Shown here piece by piece: positions 6,878 to 15,058 of a stretch of DNA of 23,015 nucleotides (the first letter of the stretch is position 1; each line of letters starts with the position of its first letter). The stretch comes from an uncultured Caulobacter sp. (GTDB taxonomy: Bacteria > Pseudomonadota > Alphaproteobacteria > Caulobacterales > Caulobacteraceae), in NCBI RefSeq assembly GCF_937900395.1, contig NZ_CALCDX010000039.1, forward strand, positions 1-23,015, given 5' to 3'. Made by a program: the position numbers and the translations under genes. The notes under the pieces are model-generated. The model had not been told where the DNA came from. It searched no databases and saw nothing but the letters and a program-made list of their open reading frames with translations.

Positions 6878-9577
6878 TCAGGTCTCCTGCTTCTTGAGCA
6901 GGACCCGCGCGGCCGCCAGCTGAACGAGGCCGAGGACCGCCAGCACCACGATCGCCGGCGCCAGGTCGGCCAAGCTCCGCGCCTTGACGAAGGCGCCCAG
7001 GCTGACCTGCTGGAACCAGGCGCCTGGGAAGATGGCGTGGATCAGCCGGCCCGCGCCCTCGATCTCGGAGGCCGGATAGAGGAAACCGGAGAAGTTGACG
7101 GCGGGGATCAGGGTCAGGATCGCCGCCGCCGCCATCACCGCCGTCTGGCTGCGCAGCACCGACGACAGCAGGACGCCGAAGGCCGTGCTGGCGAAGACAT
7201 AGGCCAGGCCGCCAGTCAGTAGGGCCAGGTGGGAGCCGTTGATCGGCGCGTCGAACCAGCCGACGGCGCTGGCGACCAGGGCCAGGAAGGCGACCATCGC
7301 CACGACGACATAGGGCGCCTGCTTGCCGATCAGGTACTCGCCCACCGTCGCGGGCGAGGTGTAGAGGTTCAGGATCGATCCCAGCTCCCGTTCCCGCACC
7401 ACGCCCAGGGCCGTGGTCATGGCCGGGATCAGCGCCAGGGCGAACATGATCACGCCGGGGGTGATGGCGAACACGCTGCGGAAGCCCTGGTTGTAGCGGA
7501 AGCGGGGCTCGAGGCTCATCGGCGCGGCCTGGACCGGCGAGACGCCATACTGCTGTCGGATGCGGTCGTAGGCATAGGCCTGCATCAGGGCCAGGGCGTA
7601 GCCCTCGGCCGTCTCGCCCCGGAAGGGCGCGGCGCCGTCGACGGTCAGGCCGACCTCGGGCTGGCGTCCCGACAGCAGCGCCTTGCCGTAGCCGGGCGGG
7701 ATGGCCACGGCCACCGTCACCTCGCCGGCCCGCAGGCGGCGGGTCATGTCGTCGATGCTTTCGAACGGCGCCTTGCGCTGGAAGTAGCGCGAGCCCTCGA
7801 ACGCCTGGGCCAGACCTCGGCTCTCGACGCTCTGGTCCTGGTCGAGCACGGCGAAGGTCAGGTTCTCGACGTCGAACGAGATGCCGTAGGCGAAGACGAA
7901 CAGCAGCAGCAGGGGCGCGAAGATCCCAAAGCCCAGACGCACCGGATCGCGGCGCAACTCCAGGCTCTCGCGGCTGGCGAAGGCCCAGATGCGCGCCAGC
8001 GGCCGCGAGCGCGCGCGACTGGCCGTCGTGGCGACCGAGGCGGCGGCCGCCGGGGCCTCGCCGCCTTGGGCCTCCTCGAGATAGTCGACGAAGGCCTCTT
8101 CCAGCGTCGCCGCGCCCCGCTGCGCGCGCAGGGCCTCGGGCGCGCCGACGGCCAGCACCTTGCCCGCGTCCATCAGCGAGATCCGATCGCAGCGGGCGGC
8201 CTCGTTCATGAAATGGGTGGAGAGGAAGACGGTTACGCCGTCCTCGCGGGCCAGCCGGATGATCGTGCGCCAGAACATGTCGCGCGCGGCCGGGTCCACG
8301 CCCGAGGTCGGCTCGTCCAGGATCAGGATATCTGGCCGGTGCAGGCAGGCCGCGGCCAGCTGCAGGCGCTGGCGCACGCCCAGCGGCAGACTGGCCGGGT
8401 AGCTGTCGGCGTTGTCCATCAGGTCGAAGGCCCGCAGGGCCTCGTCCAGTCGCCGGTCCCGCTCGCCCGCCGGAATGCCATAGAGCTTGGCCTGGAGGGC
8501 GAGGTTTCCCCGCACCGTCAGCTCCTCGTAGAGCGAGAACGCCTGGGACATGTAGCCGAGCCGGGCGCGGCGGGCGATCGACGAGGCGTCGACGGGCTCG
8601 CCCAGCACCTCGGCCTCGCCGGAGCTGGCGGCCAGCAGCCCGACCAGCATCTTCATCGTCGTGGTCTTGCCGCAGCCGTTCGAGCCCAGGAAGCCGAAGA
8701 TCTCGCCGCGCCGGATCTCGAAGCTGACGTCGTCGACCGCCACGAAGTCGCCGAAGCGCCGGGTCAGGCCTCGGGCGCGGATCGCCGGCGTTCCGTCGCC
8801 GTCGGTCAGGGGCGGGGCGACGACCGGCTCGGCCGGCTTGCCCGAGACGAGCAGGGTGTAGGCGGCCTCCATGCCCCCGGCGTCGCCGATCACCTCGGCG
8901 GCGGGGCCGTCGGCGAGAATCCTGCCGTCGTCCAGGGCGACGATCCGCTCGAAGCGCTCGGCCTCCTCCATGTAGCCGGTGGCGACCAGCACCGTCATGG
9001 CGGGCCGGTCGGCGCGAAGCTGGTCGATCAGCGCCCAGAACTGGCGGCGCGACAGCGGGTCGATGCCGGTCGTCGGCTCGTCGAGGATCAGAAGGTCGGG
9101 ATCGTGGACCAGGGCGCAGCAGAGCGAGAGCTTCTGCTTCATGCCGCCCGAAAGCTTGCCGGCCGGGCGGTCCAGGAACCGCGAGAGGCCGGTGGCCTCG
9201 GTCAGGCGCTGGATGCGCGCGCGCCGCTCATCGGACGGCTGGCTGTAGAGGCGGCCATGGAAGTCGATGTTCTCCCGCACCGAGAGCGTCGGATAGAGGT
9301 TCTTGCCGAGGCCCTGGGGCATGAAGGCGATGCGCTCGAAGGCCTTGGCGCGCTGGCGTCCGCGCCGCATGTCGGCGCCGAACACCCGCACCTCGCCGGT
9401 CTGCATCCGGCGCGCGCCGGCGATCAGCGACAGCAGGGCCGACTTGCCGACCCCGTCGGGGCCGACCACGGCGGTGGTCGAGCCGGCCGGAATGGTCAGC
9501 GACACCTCGCGCAAGGCCAGGCGCTTGCCATAGCGGTGCGTGAGCCCGCTGACCTCGACCAGCGCGTCAGCGGCCAT
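6878..9577 (-). CDS. RbbA-type ABC transporter: two ATPase domains fused to an ABC-2 permease
   Basis: An 899-residue fusion of NBD1, NBD2 and an ABC-2 permease domain. NBD1 has Walker A GPDGVGKS (39-46), signature LSGGMKQ and Walker B LLILDEPTTGID. NBD2 has Walker A GSNGCGKTT and Walker B ILILDEPTSGVD, but its signature is LPLGVRQR instead of LSGGQ, so the two ATP sites are likely unequal. The C-terminal part (after about 520) starts with LELRRDPVRLGFG, then a membrane helix, a periplasmic loop and a helix bundle containing VRERELGSI. I prefer ATG 9577, which overlaps the hlyD stop by 11 bases; a frame-open extension to 9628 adds a proline-rich tail unlike the family. Role: powers export of a hydrophobic or toxic substrate (unknown) through the HlyD/NodT channel. 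Confidence 0.92.
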   Translation of the reverse strand: MAADALVEVSGLTHRYGKRLALREVSLTIPAGSTTAVVGPDGVGKSALLSLIAGARRMQTGEVRVFGADMRRGRQRAKAFERIAFMPQGLGKNLYPTLSVRENIDFHGRLYSQPSDERRARIQRLTEATGLSRFLDRPAGKLSGGMKQKLSLCCALVHDPDLLILDEPTTGIDPLSRRQFWALIDQLRADRPAMTVLVATGYMEEAERFERIVALDDGRILADGPAAEVIGDAGGMEAAYTLLVSGKPAEPVVAPPLTDGDGTPAIRARGLTRRFGDFVAVDDVSFEIRRGEIFGFLGSNGCGKTTTMKMLVGLLAASSGEAEVLGEPVDASSIARRARLGYMSQAFSLYEELTVRGNLALQAKLYGIPAGERDRRLDEALRAFDLMDNADSYPASLPLGVRQRLQLAAACLHRPDILILDEPTSGVDPAARDMFWRTIIRLAREDGVTVFLSTHFMNEAARCDRISLMDAGKVLAVGAPEALRAQRGAATLEEAFVDYLEEAQGGEAPAAAASVATTASRARSRPLARIWAFASRESLELRRDPVRLGFGIFAPLLLLFVFAYGISFDVENLTFAVLDQDQSVESRGLAQAFEGSRYFQRKAPFESIDDMTRRLRAGEVTVAVAIPPGYGKALLSGRQPEVGLTVDGAAPFRGETAEGYALALMQAYAYDRIRQQYGVSPVQAAPMSLEPRFRYNQGFRSVFAITPGVIMFALALIPAMTTALGVVRERELGSILNLYTSPATVGEYLIGKQAPYVVVAMVAFLALVASAVGWFDAPINGSHLALLTGGLAYVFASTAFGVLLSSVLRSQTAVMAAAAILTLIPAVNFSGFLYPASEIEGAGRLIHAIFPGAWFQQVSLGAFVKARSLADLAPAIVVLAVLGLVQLAAARVLLKKQET

Positions 9578-10550
9578 CGCCGAGCCCCAGGTCGGCGGGC
9601 CAGGGGGCCTTGGCGTCGCGCCGGACATAGGCCTCGCCGGTCAGGCCGCCATGGACGCCGTCGCGGTGCGCGGCCAGCCAGTCGCGATCGATGGCCAGCT
9701 TCACGCGGTACATCAGCTTATCGCGCTCGGAGGCCGTCTCGACCGTGCGTGGGGTGAACTGGGCGTCGGCGGCGATGAAGGCCACGCGGGCCGGCGCGAC
9801 CAGCGGGCGGGCGGCGTCCAGCTTCAGCCGCGCCTCGGCGCCGATGCGCAGCTCTGCCACCTCGCGGGTCGGGATGAACACGGTCATGTAGGCGTCGAGC
9901 GGGTCCAGCAGGGTCAGGACGCGCGAGCCGGGGCCGACCATCTCCCCGGGCTCCAGCAACCGATATTCGACCCGGCCGGCCGCCGGAGCGCGCAGGCGAG
10001 CGTCGCCGATGGCCGAGCGGACCTCGCTGAGCTGGGCCTCGGCAGCCTGGACCATGGCGGCGGCCTGAGCCTGGGCGGCCTGCGCTCCGGTCAGGGCGGC
10101 CAGGGCGGCGTCGCGCTGGGTGTGGCGACGGTCGGCGTCGGCGGGCGAGACGGCCTCGTCGCCCACCAGTTGATCGGCGCGGCGGGTCTCGACCTGGGCC
10201 AGGGCGACGGCGGCGCGACGAGCGCGGACCTCCGCCGTGGCGCGGGCCTCGGCCTCGCGGGCGGCGGCGGCGTTGGCGATGGCGGCCTGTGATCTGGCGT
10301 CCAGTTGCTCGGTTTCCTGGGTCGCCACCACGGCGCCGGCCTCGACAAGGTCACCTTCGCGCGGTGTGACCGTGAGCAACCGGCCCGCCATCTTGGCCGA
10401 GACGACGAAGCGTTGCAGCTCCACCCGGCCGTTCGCGTGGACAAAACCCTCGGGCGGACCCGGGTCACGAGTGGCGCGCCAGATCCAATATCCGCCGGCC
10501 GCGCCCAGGATGGCGAGGACGAGAAGGAGAGCTGGTAGCCGCTTCGTCAT
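9567..10550 (-). CDS. HlyD-family membrane fusion protein (periplasmic adaptor)
   Basis: A 327-residue adaptor. One N-terminal membrane anchor (LPALLLVLAILGAAGGYWIW) is followed by a split biotinyl-lipoyl domain (GRVELQRFVVSAKMAGRLL; RAPAAGRVEYRLLEPGEMV) around a long Ala/Arg/Glu-rich coiled coil (about 85-195), and then a beta-barrel domain. It bridges the inner-membrane ABC pump and an outer-membrane factor. ATG 10550 is preferred over the frame-open position 10592 because AAGG lies about 6 bases upstream and the hydrophobic anchor then starts near residue 5. It is the first gene of the minus-strand operon; its TGA (9567-9569) lies inside the start of the ATPase gene. The 139-base gap to the divergent outer-membrane factor gene should hold both promoters. 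Confidence 0.92.
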   Translation of the reverse strand: MTKRLPALLLVLAILGAAGGYWIWRATRDPGPPEGFVHANGRVELQRFVVSAKMAGRLLTVTPREGDLVEAGAVVATQETEQLDARSQAAIANAAAAREAEARATAEVRARRAAVALAQVETRRADQLVGDEAVSPADADRRHTQRDAALAALTGAQAAQAQAAAMVQAAEAQLSEVRSAIGDARLRAPAAGRVEYRLLEPGEMVGPGSRVLTLLDPLDAYMTVFIPTREVAELRIGAEARLKLDAARPLVAPARVAFIAADAQFTPRTVETASERDKLMYRVKLAIDRDWLAAHRDGVHGGLTGEAYVRRDAKAPWPADLGLGDGR

Positions 10551-10689
10551 GTTTGCCTTGGCCGCGCCTGTGATCCGCACGAGAGTGCGCATAATACGAC
10601 ATTGCAGTGCAGCATAATTTGATCGAGCGCACGACGGACGCCGAACAGACGGCTTAGTTTTCGAGCTCCGTGGCCAGGGAGAAGGATGA
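10551..10689. promoter_or_regulatory. Divergent promoter region of the efflux system
   Basis: The gap between hlyD (-) and the outer-membrane factor gene (+). It is locally AT-rich against a very GC-rich background, with two direct copies of GCATAAT at 10589-10595 and 10612-10618 flanking TGCAGTGCA (10603-10611, two TGCA half-sites around one base). On the minus strand TATTAT (complement of 10591-10596) could be a -10 element. This looks like a promoter/operator. No regulator gene is adjacent and no consensus can be assigned. GGGAGAAGGA (10677-10686) is the ribosome binding site for ATG 10690. Confidence 0.45.
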
Positions 10690-12117
10690 ATGATTTCGCG
10701 GCGAGCCTTTCTAGGCTGGGGGTCTGCGGCCGCCGCGAGCGCCTGTGGCGCGGCCCTGACAGGATGCGCGGTGGGACGGCCCTATGTTGCGCCGCAACCG
10801 GAACTGCCTGCCCGCTTTCCTGCCCAGGACTCGGCCGCGGCCGGCGCGGTGGCGCTCACGGCCTGGTGGAGCACGCTGAGCGACCCCTCCCTGACCGCCT
10901 GCGTCGAGGCGGCCCTGAGCAACAACGCCGATCTTCGCGTGGCCGCCGCCCGGATCGAGCAGGCCCGCGCGGGCCTGGACGCCGTGCGAGCCCTGTCGCT
11001 GCCGATCGGCCAAGTCTCCGGAATCGCGGGCCGAGGCGAGGACAGCGCCGCCAGCCCAGAGGGGCGTCTCCTCGACGGCTTCCGCCTGAGCCGCGAGACC
11101 GATCTCTACGCCAGCGTCCTGACCGTCGGTTGGGAAGCCGACCTGTTCGGCCAGATCCGCCAGGCGCGCGAGGCGCGGACGGCCCAGGTCGAACTGGAGC
11201 AAGAGAAGGCGCGGGCCATGAAGGTCGCGGTCGCCGCCGAGACCGCCCGGGCCTATGTCCTGCTGCGCGCCCTGCAGGGGCGATCGGCCGCCCTCGACGC
11301 GCGGACCGCCCTGGCCGAACGGGCGCTGACCTTGGCCGAGCGCCGGGCCGCGGTGGGCGAGGGGGCGAGGGTCGAGGTCAACGCCTCCCGGGCCGAACTA
11401 GCCGCGCTTCGCTCGGCCCGCCCCACCCTGGAGGCGGGCCTGATCAAGGCCGCCGACGCGCTGGATCTGCTGCAGGGCGCGCCGCTGGGCCAGAGCCGGG
11501 CGCTGCTCGCCACACCCGGGGAACTGCCGACGGCCTTGCCCGCGGCGATCCTGGACGCCCCGGCCGCCGCCGTGGCTCGGCGCCCTGACGTGGCGGCGGC
11601 CGAGCGCGCCGTCGCCGCCAGCCACGCGGGCGTGCGGGTGGCGATGGCCGGATACTATCCGTCCGTGAGCCTAGGAGGACTTGTCGGCTTCTCCAGCACC
11701 GACGCGGCCCGGCTGTTCGATCCCGACGCCAAGCTCTGGCTGGGCGGAGCGTCGGTGCGCTGGCGGCTGCTCGACTGGGGGCGGCTGAACGCCGACCTGC
11801 GCGCGGCCAAGGGCCGCGAGGCCGAGGCCTTGGCCGTCTATCGCGCCACGACCGAGAAGGCGGCGGCCGAGATCGACACCGCCCTGGCCGCGGTGCGGGC
11901 CGGGGCCGAGCGGACTCGCCAGGTCGAGGCCCTGATCGCCGAGATCGGCAAGGTGCGCCGCGCCGCCGATCGCGCTCACGCCGTGGGCGAACTCGCGCTG
12001 GACCCGGTGCTGCGCGCCGACCAGCGGCTGTGGGAGGCTAAGGACCAGGGCGTCGTCGCCCGCTCGGCGGCGCTGGAGGCCTCGATCGACCTCTACCGGG
12101 CGCTGGGCGCGGGTTGA
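10690..12117 (+). CDS. NodT-family outer-membrane efflux lipoprotein with a Tat-like signal
   Basis: A 475-residue TolC-type outer-membrane factor of the NodT family. The signal begins MISRRAFLGW, a twin-arginine motif, and ends in the lipobox LTGC (Cys26). A lipid-anchored Tat-routed export signal is therefore likely, which is unusual for this family (normally Sec). Two OEP repeats are visible: the first includes LSNNADLRVAAARIEQARAG and DLFGQIRQAREA, the second RRPDVAAAERAVAASHAGV and DWGRLNADLRAAKG. ATG 10690 has GGGAGAAGGA just upstream. It is transcribed away from the hlyD-rbbA-yhhJ-like operon and probably supplies its outer-membrane duct. It ends 10 bases before the convergent small gene. 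Confidence 0.92.
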   Translation: MISRRAFLGWGSAAAASACGAALTGCAVGRPYVAPQPELPARFPAQDSAAAGAVALTAWWSTLSDPSLTACVEAALSNNADLRVAAARIEQARAGLDAVRALSLPIGQVSGIAGRGEDSAASPEGRLLDGFRLSRETDLYASVLTVGWEADLFGQIRQAREARTAQVELEQEKARAMKVAVAAETARAYVLLRALQGRSAALDARTALAERALTLAERRAAVGEGARVEVNASRAELAALRSARPTLEAGLIKAADALDLLQGAPLGQSRALLATPGELPTALPAAILDAPAAAVARRPDVAAAERAVAASHAGVRVAMAGYYPSVSLGGLVGFSSTDAARLFDPDAKLWLGGASVRWRLLDWGRLNADLRAAKGREAEALAVYRATTEKAAAEIDTALAAVRAGAERTRQVEALIAEIGKVRRAADRAHAVGELALDPVLRADQRLWEAKDQGVVARSAALEASIDLYRALGAG

Positions 12118-12127
12118 TCGCCGCGCT

Positions 12128-12331
12128 TCAGCAAGCCCCAGAGCCTAGGCGCGCGAAGCGGACCTGAATGCGCTGCCAGGTGTTGAGCTTGATGGGCTCG
12201 CCCCGGCGGAGCTTGGTCCAGGTCGTTTCGCTGATGCCGTAGACTTCGGTCAGGTGTTCTCGGGTGATCGCCGGCAGGGCGCCCTTGAGCGTCTCGAAAC
12301 GCTCGCGACTGATGATGACGGTCTCGGCCAC
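12128..12331 (-). CDS. Small helix-turn-helix-like protein of unknown function
   Basis: A 67-residue protein if translation starts at GTG 12329-12331, which I choose because GGAG lies 6 bases upstream; an in-frame TTG at 12343 has no ribosome binding site. The stretch LTEVYGISETTWTKLRRGEP has the look of an XRE/lambda-repressor-type HTH (turn at YGIS, second helix ETTWTKLRRG), and TWQRIQVRFARL could be the following helix. A DNA-binding role is inferred from this pattern only. It is convergent with the outer-membrane factor gene and lies downstream of the M20 gene on the same strand, separated by a strong hairpin. Codon use fits the surrounding genome. No close family recognised. Confidence 0.6.
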   Translation of the reverse strand: MAETVIISRERFETLKGALPAITREHLTEVYGISETTWTKLRRGEPIKLNTWQRIQVRFARLGSGAC

Positions 12332-12355
12332 AGGAAGCTCCAAGGATGCAAAGAA

Positions 12356-12391
12356 GCGGCCGGCGCTAAGGGGCGGGAGCGCGCCGGCCGC
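12356..12391 (-). terminator. Rho-independent-type terminator after the M20 amidohydrolase gene
   Basis: A perfect 11-bp inverted repeat, GCGGCCGGCGC (12356-12366) and GCGCCGGCCGC (12381-12391), with a 14-base loop. On the minus strand the stem is followed by TTCTTTGC, a weak T-rich tract. It lies 33 bases after the M20 stop codon (12424-12426) and ahead of the small HTH-like gene. Confidence 0.6.
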
Positions 12392-12423
12392 GGACGATCG
12401 CCGGGGGGAAGGACGGGCGATCG

Positions 12424-13908
12424 TTACTCGTGCGCCGCCCCGGCGGGCTTGCGATAGTCGAGGGCCGGCGGGCGATCGCCGAGCATGGCCTTGTAGGTGA
12501 AGTTCGGGCCGCGGCGCTGCTCAAGCTCGGCCTTGGCCTTCTTGACGATGTCGGGGTTGGCGAAGAGGTCCGCGCCCGTCAGCGCCAGGGTCTTGGCGGC
12601 GTTGACCGCGCCCTTCACACCGATCGACGAACCGGCGGCGGCGACGTTCTGCCAGCTGTGACCGGCCGAGCCGGGCACGAAGGTCGCCGTGCCCAGGCCC
12701 ACGGTCGGGGTGACCCAGCTGATGTCCGACACGTCGGTCGAGCCGCCGCCGCCCTCCAGTTCGACCTTGTAGGGCTCGACCGTCTTGACCGTGTCGATCG
12801 AGGGCGGGTTGACCAGCGAGGTCTGGAGCGTCTTGGCGAAGGCGATCTCTTCCGGCGTCCAGGTGATGCCGCCGACCTTGCGCAGGTTGGCGTCCATCAC
12901 GCGGCCCAGGGTGTCGTTCGGCAGCAGGGCGTAGACGCCGCCGGTGATCTCCTTGTCGACCGTGGTGCCGGTGGCCAGGGCCGCGCCCTCGGCCGCCTTC
13001 TCGACCCGCGACCAGACGTCCTTGACCACCGCCGGGTCGGGATGGCGGACGTAGTAGTAGACCTCGGCGAAGTTGGGCACGACGTTCGGCGCCGTGCCGC
13101 CCGCGGTGATCACGTAGTGGATGCGGGTCTTGTCCGGCGTGTGCTCACGCAGGAAGTTGGTGGCCACGTCCATGACCTCGACGCCGTCCAGGGCCGAGCG
13201 GCCCTTTTCGGGCGCGCCGGCGGCGTGGGCCGAAACGCCGTGGAAGCGGAACTTGCCGCTGATATTGGCCATCGACACGCCCTGGACGGCCGAGTTGCTG
13301 TTGGCCGGGTGCCAGTGCAGCGTGACGTCGACATCGTTGAACAGGCCGTCGCGGACGAAATAGACCTTGCCCGAGCCGCCTTCTTCGGCGGGCGTGCCGT
13401 ACACGCGCAGCTCGCCCTTGATGTTGTTCTTGACCATCCAGGCCTTCAGCGAGACCGCCGCGCCGACCGAGGCGGCGCCGAAGAGGTTGTGGCCGCAGCC
13501 GTGGCCGGCGATCTGGCCGGGGATGCCGGTCTTCACCGGATCGGCGGTCTGCGCCAGGCCCGGCAGGGCGTCGAACTCGGCCAGGATGGCGATGACCGGG
13601 CCCGCGCCGTTCTTGTAGCTGGCGATGAAGGCGGTCGGTTCGCCCGCGACGCCGGCCTTCACCTCGAAGCCGGCGGCCTTCAGCTGATCCTGTAGCAGGG
13701 CGGTGCTCTTGGTCTCCTGATACCCGACCTCGGCGAAGCCCCAGATCTTCAGGGCCGCGTCCTTGATGTTGGCCGCGTCGGCGTCGACGAGCTTGAGGAT
13801 CTGCGCCTTCTCGGCGTCGGTGACCGGCTTGGCGAAGGCCTGCGGCGCCAAGACCCCGCTCGCCACCGTGGCGGACAGGAGGGCGAGCTTGAGGGTGGAC
13901 AGCTTCAT
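12424..13908 (-). CDS. Secreted M20-family amidohydrolase (AbgB-like)
   Basis: A 494-residue metallo-amidohydrolase. Residues 1-26 form a Sec signal peptide (cleavage after AQAFA or nearby, QAFA-KP). M20/AbgB metal ligands are visible: GHGCGHN (His136, Cys138, His140), PAEEGG (Glu175/176), LHWHP (His198/200) and a C-terminal GHSWQ. The dimerisation-domain strand VVPNFAEVYYYVRHP is typical of AbgB-like enzymes, which cleave p-aminobenzoyl-glutamate or related N-acyl amino acids. Here the site of action is the periplasm rather than the cytoplasm. ATG 13908 has GGGGAAA about 9 bases upstream; the frame extends to 13998 but without a signal peptide start. It follows fecR on the same strand after 121 bases, suggesting it belongs to the receptor regulon. 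The substrate is unknown. Confidence 0.9.
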   Translation of the reverse strand: MKLSTLKLALLSATVASGVLAPQAFAKPVTDAEKAQILKLVDADAANIKDAALKIWGFAEVGYQETKSTALLQDQLKAAGFEVKAGVAGEPTAFIASYKNGAGPVIAILAEFDALPGLAQTADPVKTGIPGQIAGHGCGHNLFGAASVGAAVSLKAWMVKNNIKGELRVYGTPAEEGGSGKVYFVRDGLFNDVDVTLHWHPANSNSAVQGVSMANISGKFRFHGVSAHAAGAPEKGRSALDGVEVMDVATNFLREHTPDKTRIHYVITAGGTAPNVVPNFAEVYYYVRHPDPAVVKDVWSRVEKAAEGAALATGTTVDKEITGGVYALLPNDTLGRVMDANLRKVGGITWTPEEIAFAKTLQTSLVNPPSIDTVKTVEPYKVELEGGGGSTDVSDISWVTPTVGLGTATFVPGSAGHSWQNVAAAGSSIGVKGAVNAAKTLALTGADLFANPDIVKKAKAELEQRRGPNFTYKAMLGDRPPALDYRKPAGAAHE

Positions 13909-14008
13909 TGGAACGTTTCCCCGGGAAAGCGAAGGATCGCGCCGCCGGACAATGGAGGCGGTCTGCCGATAAGACGCACCGCGTGGGCGCGACCTCACCT
14001 GGGGATTT

Positions 14009-14043
14009 AAAAAAATCGTACGCGCGGGCTCAGAGGTCGCGCG
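14009..14043 (-). terminator. Possible terminator at the end of fecR
   Basis: A 6-bp stem CGCGCG (14021-14026 and 14038-14043) encloses the fecR stop codon in an 11-base loop. On the minus strand it is followed after a short gap by seven T's (complement of A-run 14009-14015). The short stem and gap make it weak or partial, so read-through to the M20 gene is possible. Confidence 0.4.
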
Positions 14044-15058
14044 AGGGACGGATCAGCTCGATCCGGCGGTCGTCACTATGGCCGACCTCGACCAGGCCAT
14101 AGGTGCGCAGCGCCGCCGCGAAGGCGTCGACCTGGCCGGTCTTGAAGACGCCGCTCACCGGGGTCGCGGCCAGGGTTGGATCCGAAACGTCCAGCTTGCG
14201 AGCCGAGAAGCGATTCATCTCGGCGACCACGGCGGACAGGGGCTCGCCGTCGAAGACAAGACGGCCCTGCAGCCAAGCCGACTCCTTGGCGGTGTCGACG
14301 GCGGCGATCGTCCAATCGGCGCGGTCGACGGCCACGAAGCGCGAGCCGGCCGACATCTCGACCTGTCGCGGCCCCTTGGGGGACGCGCCGGCGATTCGCA
14401 CTCGGCCCTCGACCAGGGTCACCGAGAGCTTGCCAGGCTCCAGGCGCACGTCGAAGGCCGTCCCGACGGCCGTGACGGACTTGTCGCCCGCGGCGACGAT
14501 GAACGGACGGGTCTTGTCCTTGGCGACCTGGAAATAGGCCTGGCCCCTCAGCAGGGTCAGCCGGCGCTCGCGACCCCAGTGATTGACCCGCACGGCGGAG
14601 TCGGTGCTGAGCGTCACCACCGAATTGTCGGCCAGACGGAACGTCGAGCGCTCGCCGACCGCCGTGGTGAAGACGGGTTCGTCGACCACGGGCGCGGCGC
14701 CTTCGTCGTCCGCGCGCCGGCGCCAGCCGAAGGTCGCGACGCCGGCGAGGGCCACCACGCTGGCCGCGGCCAGACCCAGATTGCGCCGGCTCAACAGACG
14801 GGGGCGCGATGCGTCGATACTCAGCGCGTCGGCTCGTAGCGCCGCGAAGGCTGGATCGTCCTCGACGCTGGAAAGGTCATTCCAGGTGGCGCCGACCGCG
14901 TTCCAGGCGCCAGCGTGCCGCGCGTCGGCGTTTAGCCAGCGCTGGAAGTCGCGTCGTTCATGGAGGGAGACATCGCCGGCTTGCAGCCGCGCGAACCAAG
15001 CCGCCGCCGCGCTAGCCGGGTCTTCGGGTCTCTCGTGCTCCGACGTTGTCGACGTCAT
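14030..15058 (-). CDS. fecR: FecR-family anti-sigma factor/sigma regulator
   Basis: A 342-residue inner-membrane regulator. Domains in order: an N-terminal DUF4880 segment (AAAAWFARLQAGD, then RRDFQRWLNADARHAGAW), one membrane helix (LGLAAASVVALAGVATFGW, about 94-112), a periplasmic FecR domain (GERSTFRLADNSVVTLSTDS; RGQAYFQVAKD; VGTAFDVRLE; TLVEGRVRI) and a C-terminal DUF4974-like part (FDGEPLSAVVAEMNRFS). It receives the signal from the STN domain of a TonB receptor and controls the partner ECF sigma factor. The start codon lies 47 bases inside the sigma gene, so the two are translationally coupled, the usual arrangement. It is a FecR homologue; iron citrate as inducer is not implied. Confidence 0.93.
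   Translation of the reverse strand: MTSTTSEHERPEDPASAAAAWFARLQAGDVSLHERRDFQRWLNADARHAGAWNAVGATWNDLSSVEDDPAFAALRADALSIDASRPRLLSRRNLGLAAASVVALAGVATFGWRRRADDEGAAPVVDEPVFTTAVGERSTFRLADNSVVTLSTDSAVRVNHWGRERRLTLLRGQAYFQVAKDKTRPFIVAAGDKSVTAVGTAFDVRLEPGKLSVTLVEGRVRIAGASPKGPRQVEMSAGSRFVAVDRADWTIAAVDTAKESAWLQGRLVFDGEPLSAVVAEMNRFSARKLDVSDPTLAATPVSGVFKTGQVDAFAAALRTYGLVEVGHSDDRRIELIRPSRDL

Noticed and set aside
5837..9757. Two long plus-strand ORFs (461 and 842 codons) over the ABC genes
   Set aside because: GC-rich antisense shadows full of Arg/Gly/Gln/His/Asp; the minus-strand frames carry complete ABC motifs.
10686..11588. 300-codon ORF overlapping the outer-membrane factor gene in another frame
   Set aside because: Arg/Gly/Pro-rich frame-shifted shadow of the NodT-family gene.
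12332..12343. TTG start at 12343 for the small HTH-like gene
   Set aside because: No ribosome binding site; GGAG 6 bases before GTG 12331 gives a better start.
12430..13695. 421-codon plus-strand ORF across the M20 gene
   Set aside because: Antisense of a gene with signal peptide and full metal-site motifs; Asp/Gly/Arg/Val-rich composition.
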